IMG/VR virus record: IMGVR_UViG_3300032333_000054
Coordinates: 1-25,620 of that record
Reading direction: 5' to 3' (one strand)
Origin: a virus
DNA: 25,620 nucleotides
Within the stretch, counting starts at the first letter, position 1. The number at the start of each line of letters is the position of its first letter. The notes under the pieces were generated by a model. The model saw nothing but the letters and a program-made list of their open reading frames with translations, searched no databases and was not told the origin of the DNA. Shown piece by piece: positions 21,074 through 25,620 of this stretch. Position numbers and translations under genes: made by a program.

Positions 21074-22555
21074 ATGAGTGCAGTAACTCCTACTTTTGGG
21101 TCTATTAAGCCGTCTCAGAAACAACAGGCATTAGATACCAATTATTTAAACTTTACGGATCCGACTAACGCGGATTTCGTATCATTTGCTCAACAATACT
21201 TACCAGAAATCTACGAAAATGAAGTAGAGCGTTATGGAAACAGAACTTTATCTGGATTCTTACGTATGGTTGGTGCTGAAATGCCAATGTCTTCTGACCA
21301 GGTTATTTGGTCTGAACAAAACAGATTACACGTTGCTTATGACGGTGTTGATGTAGTTAGTGCAGCAGGTAATACTTTATTGATTCCTTCTGACTTGACT
21401 CCTACCGTTGCTACTGATTACGTTGCAAACGTTATCTCTAAGCACCAAACAATTGTTATTATGAATCCTGCAACAGGATTAGAAGTTAAAGCCGTAGTTA
21501 CAGCTACTGGAGCTCTTGATACTTCTTCTGATGCTGCAAATGGCGCTTTAACAGTTGCTCCTTATACTGCTGCTACTTTAGCTGCTGCTGGATTTACAGA
21601 CGGTATGGACAACTTGAAAATCTTCGTTTATGGTTCTGAGTATGCAAAAGGATCTCAAATTCCAAATGACGAGTATGCTAGCATCACTCCTTCATTTACA
21701 CAATTCAACAACTCTCCAATCATTATCCGTAACAAATATGTAGTTAATGGATCTGACACTGCTCAAATTGGTTGGGTTAATATTACTACTGAAGACGGAG
21801 CTGACGGATTCTACTGGTATTTAAAAGCTGAATCAGAAACTCGTTTACGTTTTGAAGATTACTTAGAAATGTCTGTAGTTGAGGGTGAATTAGCTGCTAC
21901 TGGATCTGCTGCTGCTACAGCTGGTAAAAAAGGTACGCAAGGTTTATTTGCTGCTGTTAATGAAAGAGGTAACGTAGTTGATAACTTTACAGCTGCTTCT
22001 GGATTAGCTGATTTTGATACTATCTTGAAAAACTTAGATACTCAAGGAGCTATTGAAGAAAATATGTTATTCTTAAACCGTCAATTATCTTTGGATTTTG
22101 ATGATATGTTAGCGTCTTTATCTTCTGGAGCACAAGGTGGTGTTGCTTACGGTTTGTTCGAAAACTCTGAAGAAATGGCACTTAACTTAGGTTTCTCAGG
22201 TTTCCGTAGAGGATCTTACGATTTCTACAAAACTGACTGGAAATACTTAAACGATGCTTCTACTCGTGGAGCTATGACAGGCGTTGGTAGTTCAATTCAA
22301 GGAATCTTGGTTCCTGCTGGAACTTCAACTGTATATGACCAAATTTTAGGTACTAATATCCGTCGTCCATTCTTACACGTTCGTTATAGAGCTTCACAAG
22401 CTGATGACCGTAGAATGAAATCTTGGGTAACAGGATCTGTTGGAGGAGCTTATACTTCTGACTTAGATGCAATGGAGGTACACTTCTTATCTGAAAGATG
22501 TTTATGTGTGCAAGGTGCTAACAACTTTGTATTGTTCACTGCTTCTGAAGCATAA
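21074..22555 (+). CDS. Major capsid protein, 493 aa
   Basis: This is the shell protein of the head, probably of HK97 fold. It begins MSAVTPTFGSIKPSQKQQAL, then PTNADFVSFAQQYLPEIYEN, and has ERYGNRTLSGFLRMVGAEMP and a C-terminal part with IRRPFLHVRYRASQADDRRM and DLDAMEVHFLSERCLCVQGA. The length of about 490 and position after portal and scaffold match crAss-like major capsid proteins. Codon use supports it as the most highly expressed gene: CGT is used for 12 of 19 arginines, against 4 of 36 in the portal gene, which mostly uses AGA. A strong hairpin follows the stop codon. I see no processing site. Confidence 0.88.
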   Translation: MSAVTPTFGSIKPSQKQQALDTNYLNFTDPTNADFVSFAQQYLPEIYENEVERYGNRTLSGFLRMVGAEMPMSSDQVIWSEQNRLHVAYDGVDVVSAAGNTLLIPSDLTPTVATDYVANVISKHQTIVIMNPATGLEVKAVVTATGALDTSSDAANGALTVAPYTAATLAAAGFTDGMDNLKIFVYGSEYAKGSQIPNDEYASITPSFTQFNNSPIIIRNKYVVNGSDTAQIGWVNITTEDGADGFYWYLKAESETRLRFEDYLEMSVVEGELAATGSAAATAGKKGTQGLFAAVNERGNVVDNFTAASGLADFDTILKNLDTQGAIEENMLFLNRQLSLDFDDMLASLSSGAQGGVAYGLFENSEEMALNLGFSGFRRGSYDFYKTDWKYLNDASTRGAMTGVGSSIQGILVPAGTSTVYDQILGTNIRRPFLHVRYRASQADDRRMKSWVTGSVGGAYTSDLDAMEVHFLSERCLCVQGANNFVLFTASEA

Positions 22556-22572
22556 TCTTTATAGGGAAAAAT

Positions 22573-22600
22573 TTACCCTCGATAACACTTTCGAGGGTAA
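22573..22600 (+). terminator. 10-bp hairpin after the capsid gene, possible partial terminator or mRNA stabiliser
   Basis: TTACCCTCGA (22573-22582) pairs perfectly with TCGAGGGTAA (22591-22600) around an 8-base loop, 18 bases after the capsid stop. No U tract follows directly, so it may protect the mRNA end or be a weak terminator. Neighbouring AGGG and TACCCT segments can form competing hairpins (see findings). Confidence 0.6.
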
Positions 22601-22638
22601 ACTTACCCTTCAAAACAAATTTTTAATTATATTATATT

Positions 22639-23523
22639 ATGGCAACAGCAAAAAAACCGGTAGCTAAGGCTACTAAAGAATTTATAGAAGACACATTCGT
22701 TCAACCTGAGGATTCGTTCATCGAAAATGAACAACCAGAATATGTTGAACAACCAAAAGCAAAAGAAGAACCTGAAGTTGCAAAATCAACTTGGGAAATT
22801 AAAGATAGAATTTATAAATTAAAAGGAAACATAAGTCCTTTAACATTCTCTTTGCAAACTAGACACTCAAGAAGATTTCCGTTGTTATGGTTTGATCCAG
22901 TAACAAAAGAACAAAGAGAATTAAGATATGCAACAAATCAAAACTCACCGTTTGTAGATGAGCAAAAAGGGGAGGTTACATTAGGGCATGTAATGATTAA
23001 AAACGGGATTTTAGTTGTCCCTAAAGAAAAACAAAACTTACAAAAATTATTATCCTTATATCATCCATCACTTAATAAAAAGTATGTTGAGTTCGATCCT
23101 ATTATAAAAGCGGTTGACGAATTAGATGATATGGAAATTCAATTAGAAGCAATGAATGCTGCAAGAGAAATGGATGTTGATCAAGCAGAAGCTATTTTAA
23201 GAGTAGAGATTGGATCTAAAGTAAACAAAATGACGTCTAAAGAAATTAAACGTGATTTAATGTTGTTTGCAAGAAGTAATCCTGAATTATTTATTGACTT
23301 AGCTAATGATGAAAATGTACAACTTCGCAATATAGCTATTAAAGCTACAGAAGAAGGCATTATTAAATTAACTCAAGATCAAAGAACTTTCTTATGGGCA
23401 TCTAACAATAGAAAATTAATGACAGTACCATTTGATGAAAACCCGTACTCAGCTATGGCTGCTTTCTTCAAAACAGATGAAGGTATTGAAATCTTAAGAT
23501 CTATAGAAAAAAGATTAGACTAA
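22639..23523 (+). CDS. Head-associated hypothetical protein, 294 aa
   Basis: The protein begins MATAKKPVAKATKEFIEDTF with an acidic/basic disordered N-terminus (to about residue 50). It continues with KDRIYKLKGNISPLTFSLQT, RRFPLLWFDPVTKEQRELRY, GEVTLGHVMIKNGILVVPKE, and a mostly helical second half with MTSKEIKRDLMLFARSNPEL and ENPYSAMAAFFKTDEGIEIL. I recognise a recurring protein found directly behind the capsid gene in related phages but no named function. It could be a head decoration, head-completion or auxiliary capsid protein. It is bounded by hairpins on both sides, which suggests separate mRNA control. Confidence 0.7.
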   Translation: MATAKKPVAKATKEFIEDTFVQPEDSFIENEQPEYVEQPKAKEEPEVAKSTWEIKDRIYKLKGNISPLTFSLQTRHSRRFPLLWFDPVTKEQRELRYATNQNSPFVDEQKGEVTLGHVMIKNGILVVPKEKQNLQKLLSLYHPSLNKKYVEFDPIIKAVDELDDMEIQLEAMNAAREMDVDQAEAILRVEIGSKVNKMTSKEIKRDLMLFARSNPELFIDLANDENVQLRNIAIKATEEGIIKLTQDQRTFLWASNNRKLMTVPFDENPYSAMAAFFKTDEGIEILRSIEKRLD

Positions 23524-23537
23524 TAGATAATAATGAT

Positions 23538-23570
23538 ATGTAAGCGGTAGCATAATGTTGCCGCTTATAT
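23538..23570 (+). terminator. 14-bp hairpin between head and connector genes
   Basis: ATGTAAGCGGTAGC (23538-23551) pairs with GTTGCCGCTTATAT (23557-23570) around a 5-base loop. The stem has 14 pairs, three of them G-T. It is followed by ATTATAATAAAAAA rather than a T run, so it is a terminator-like or processing hairpin. It lies in the 66-base gap before the connector gene. Confidence 0.6.
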
Positions 23571-23589
23571 ATTATAATAAAAAAACAAA

Positions 23590-24318
23590 ATGGCAATAAA
23601 CGTAAATACAGTATATACCACAGTTCTTTCTATTTTAAATAAAGAGCAAAGAGGTTATATGACTCCGGATGAGTTTAACAAATTAGCTACACAGGTTCAA
23701 TTAGAAGTATTTGAATCTTATTTTGAAGACTTAAACCAACAATTAAGAGTTCCACAATCCGAAACAGAGTATGCTGATCGACAAAAGAACATCGATAATA
23801 AATTGTCAATATTCAAAACATCTGGGACTTGTACTTATACGAGCCAAACATACTTCGCTGTACCATCTGATCTTCACAAGATAGGTACTGTTATATATAA
23901 TAATGAAGTAGAAGTTGAAAGAGTTCAACCTAACGATCTTTTATATATAAATTTATCCCCCTTAACAAAACCAACTACAGACTTTCCAATATATACATAC
24001 GAGAAGGCGGCAATAGGTACTGCTAATCCTAGAATATATGTATATCCTAAAACAATACAAAGCAATATTTCTGTTACTTATTTAAGAAAGCCAGCAGATG
24101 TTGTATGGGGTTATAGTGGTATAGGAGGAGTTACTTGGACATCTGGTCCATTTATATACAATCCAGCAACATCAGTTCAATTTGAATTGGATGCATCTGA
24201 GCAAACCAATGTTATTATAAAAATATTAATGTACGCTGGAATAATAATAAACAGTCCTGAAATTGTTCAAGCTGCTGCTCAAAAATCACAAGCTGAAGAA
24301 ATTAACTCTAAAAACTAG
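23590..24318 (+). CDS. Probable head-tail connector/ring protein, 242 aa
   Basis: The protein begins MAINVNTVYTTVLSILNKEQ, then GYMTPDEFNKLATQVQLEVF and FEDLNQQLRVPQSETEYADR. This resembles the N-terminal helical bundle of adaptor-type connector proteins of podoviruses. The middle (FAVPSDLHKIGTVIYN, VEVERVQPNDLLYIN) and a strand pair (PRIYVYPKTIQSNISVTYLR, followed by KPADVVWGY) fit the beta part of such proteins, with a final helix containing INSPEIVQAAAQKSQAEE. The position after the capsid and head genes and before another connector-like gene fits a ring that docks to the portal. No exact family is assigned. Confidence 0.7.
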   Translation: MAINVNTVYTTVLSILNKEQRGYMTPDEFNKLATQVQLEVFESYFEDLNQQLRVPQSETEYADRQKNIDNKLSIFKTSGTCTYTSQTYFAVPSDLHKIGTVIYNNEVEVERVQPNDLLYINLSPLTKPTTDFPIYTYEKAAIGTANPRIYVYPKTIQSNISVTYLRKPADVVWGYSGIGGVTWTSGPFIYNPATSVQFELDASEQTNVIIKILMYAGIIINSPEIVQAAAQKSQAEEINSKN

Positions 24319-24324
24319 TAAGAT

Positions 24325-25545
24325 ATGCCAATGCCAAATGGCGGTTTAATTACCGAAAACAATAGACAATATTATGAAGGAGCACAAAGTTTTATAGGAG
24401 ATGACACTGTCGTTTCTTTTGAAACTACCTTCAATACAAATTTAATTTTCTATACTTACGATCCAAATGGTGCAGACTATGCTCTTAACAATTTTAAGTT
24501 GTATACTAGTCCAACAGGATTGCCAGGTACATTTGTTGAATATACTGACCTATATTCTGTTTCTAATAATACTGTAACTTTTATTGATTATATTCCCGCT
24601 AATGGCGAATATATAGTAGTACAGTTAAAAGTATTAACTGGTGGTAACTATGGGGATGATGATGCCTATGGTACAACCGTTGAAGAAAATTATGGTGGCT
24701 ATCAATATACAAAATTAGTTGACGTAATAAATAGCTTTATAATGGCTTACGTTGGTAATGGAAAATTAATACCTTCTGTGAAAAGAACAGATGTTATCTT
24801 CCACGCTAAAAGAGCAATGCAAGAATTTAGTTATGATACTTTAAAAAGTATTAAGTCGCAAGAACTTACTGTTCCACATTCGCTAAGTGTTGTTATACCG
24901 CAAGATTATGTTAATTATGTAAAGATGTGTTGGGTGGATGCATTAGGTAGAAAACATCCTATATATCCAGCAAACAACCTTACGTCTAATCCAATGGAAG
25001 CACCATTACAAGATAACTTAGGGATAGAAATTCAGGATCAATTTAATAATAACATTGACACGGAGCCTATCATAGAAGAAAGATGGAGAAATGCAGATGG
25101 CGGAGCTTACAATGCCAATATGTATACCGATGTAAACGATTATAATTACAATTGGAATAACGGTAATCTTTATGGCAGAGGACAACTTTATGGTTTAGAT
25201 CCACAATATTCTCAATTTAATGGTTGGTTTACAATAAACAGTAGAGAAAACAAAATATCGTTTTCTAGTGACCTTAGAGGAGCTTTAATCGTATTAGATT
25301 ATATTTCCGATGGTTTAGCTTACGATCTTGACTCTAGAGTGCCTAAAATGATCGAGGAAGCTATGTATGCGTATTTATTGCATGCAATTTTAGCAACCAA
25401 AGCGAATACACCAGAATATTTAGTGCAAAGACTAAATAAAGAAAGAAGTGCAAAACTTAGAAATGCAAAAATAAGATTATCTAATATCAAGCTTGAGGAG
25501 ATTACACAAGTTATGAGAGGGAAATCAAAATGGATAAAACATTAA
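24325..25545 (+). CDS. Probable connector/tail ring protein with extra N-terminal domain, 406 aa
   Basis: Residues about 120-406 contain the connector-like pattern: YTKLVDVINSFIMAYVGNGK, then KRTDVIFHAKRAMQEFSYDT, SVVIPQDYVNYVKMCWVDAL, ENKISFSSDLRGALIVLDYI and a C-terminal helical part with RVPKMIEEAMYAYLLHAILA. This corresponds to ring proteins below the portal in crAss-like podoviruses. Residues 1-115 form a separate beta-rich domain (DDTVVSFETTFNTNLIFYTY, TVTFIDYIPANGEYIVVQLK) like the small beta domains in fibres and adhesins, so the protein looks like a fusion. It follows the 242-residue gene by 6 bases. It could help hold appendages. Confidence 0.68.
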   Translation: MPMPNGGLITENNRQYYEGAQSFIGDDTVVSFETTFNTNLIFYTYDPNGADYALNNFKLYTSPTGLPGTFVEYTDLYSVSNNTVTFIDYIPANGEYIVVQLKVLTGGNYGDDDAYGTTVEENYGGYQYTKLVDVINSFIMAYVGNGKLIPSVKRTDVIFHAKRAMQEFSYDTLKSIKSQELTVPHSLSVVIPQDYVNYVKMCWVDALGRKHPIYPANNLTSNPMEAPLQDNLGIEIQDQFNNNIDTEPIIEERWRNADGGAYNANMYTDVNDYNYNWNNGNLYGRGQLYGLDPQYSQFNGWFTINSRENKISFSSDLRGALIVLDYISDGLAYDLDSRVPKMIEEAMYAYLLHAILATKANTPEYLVQRLNKERSAKLRNAKIRLSNIKLEEITQVMRGKSKWIKH

Positions 25546-25549
25546 TAGT

Positions 25550-25620
25550 ATGGCTGAAATTAAAAATAGCTTTTTAGGGGCTAAAATGAATAAAGATATT
25601 GATGATAGAATTTTATCCCC
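25550..25620 (+). CDS. Tail stabilisation-type protein, 5' part only
   Basis: A reading frame starts at ATG 25550 and is open to the end of the window: MAEIKNSFLGAKMNKDIDDR, followed by ILS. The K-N-x-F-x-x-x-K-M-N-K-D-x-D-x-R opening is what I recall from the large tail stabilisation (muzzle-type) proteins of crAss-like and related phages. It follows the ring-like gene by 4 bases. Only 23 residues are visible, so the call depends on this start and on gene order. Confidence 0.6.
   Translation, partial: MAEIKNSFLGAKMNKDIDDRILS

Noticed and set aside
1-25620. CRISPR arrays, insertion sequences, integrase or attachment sites
   Set aside because: I looked for regularly spaced repeats, transposase motifs and an integrase. 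The only repeats are those listed; nothing indicates mobile elements or lysogeny in this window.

Overview
This AT-rich window looks like part of the genome of a tailed phage (probably a short-tailed podovirus) infecting a Bacteroidota host, most likely a flavobacterium. The evidence is: (1) almost every start codon follows an A/T-rich leader without a Shine-Dalgarno sequence, as in Bacteroidota; (2) one secreted protein has a Bacteroidota-style signal peptide ending in ANA|Q and is preceded by a TTTG / TAnnTTTG-like promoter; (3) the tail-fibre genes carry the GNVGIGTTSP repeats common in Bacteroidota phages; (4) the packaging and head genes run TerS-like, TerL, portal, scaffold-like, major capsid, head proteins, connector/ring-like proteins, stabilisation-protein-like. 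That order and those lengths resemble crAss-like phages. The crAss-like placement is an inference that needs a TerL/portal phylogeny.

Layout. Bases 1-933 hold very small leftward genes. Three copies of a 32-base motif sit just upstream of their start codons (two at exactly the same distance) and probably act as promoters. Bases 1008-1514 are a divergent, non-coding strand switch with odd composition and a direct repeat. From 1515 everything is rightward and tightly packed: two small basic proteins, then a tail-fibre block (2146-7515), a nested lysis cassette (7515-8737: holin candidate, spanin-like protein, M15 endolysin) and a 46-residue basic protein (8739-8879).

Next comes a chaperone and accessory block (8938-14963). 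It holds GroEL, then GroES (the reverse of the bacterial order), a probable winged-helix protein, several small conserved proteins, a mini HExxH protein, a secreted beta-rich protein with its own promoter, a Dps/ferritin-like protein, a tRNA-Met-like gene, and a 201-residue protein that appears to be two GroES-like domains in tandem. The last part (14908 to the end) is the packaging and capsid operon.

A reasonable working picture is that the left arm is a separately controlled, possibly early region and the right arm is the late virion-assembly and lysis region. In that picture the phage supplies its own chaperonin and one or two co-chaperonins to fold its capsid or fibre proteins. The most interesting points are the chaperonin set with the tandem GroES-like protein, the repeated leftward promoter motif, the alternative hairpins after the capsid gene, and the TerL with a non-canonical Walker A.
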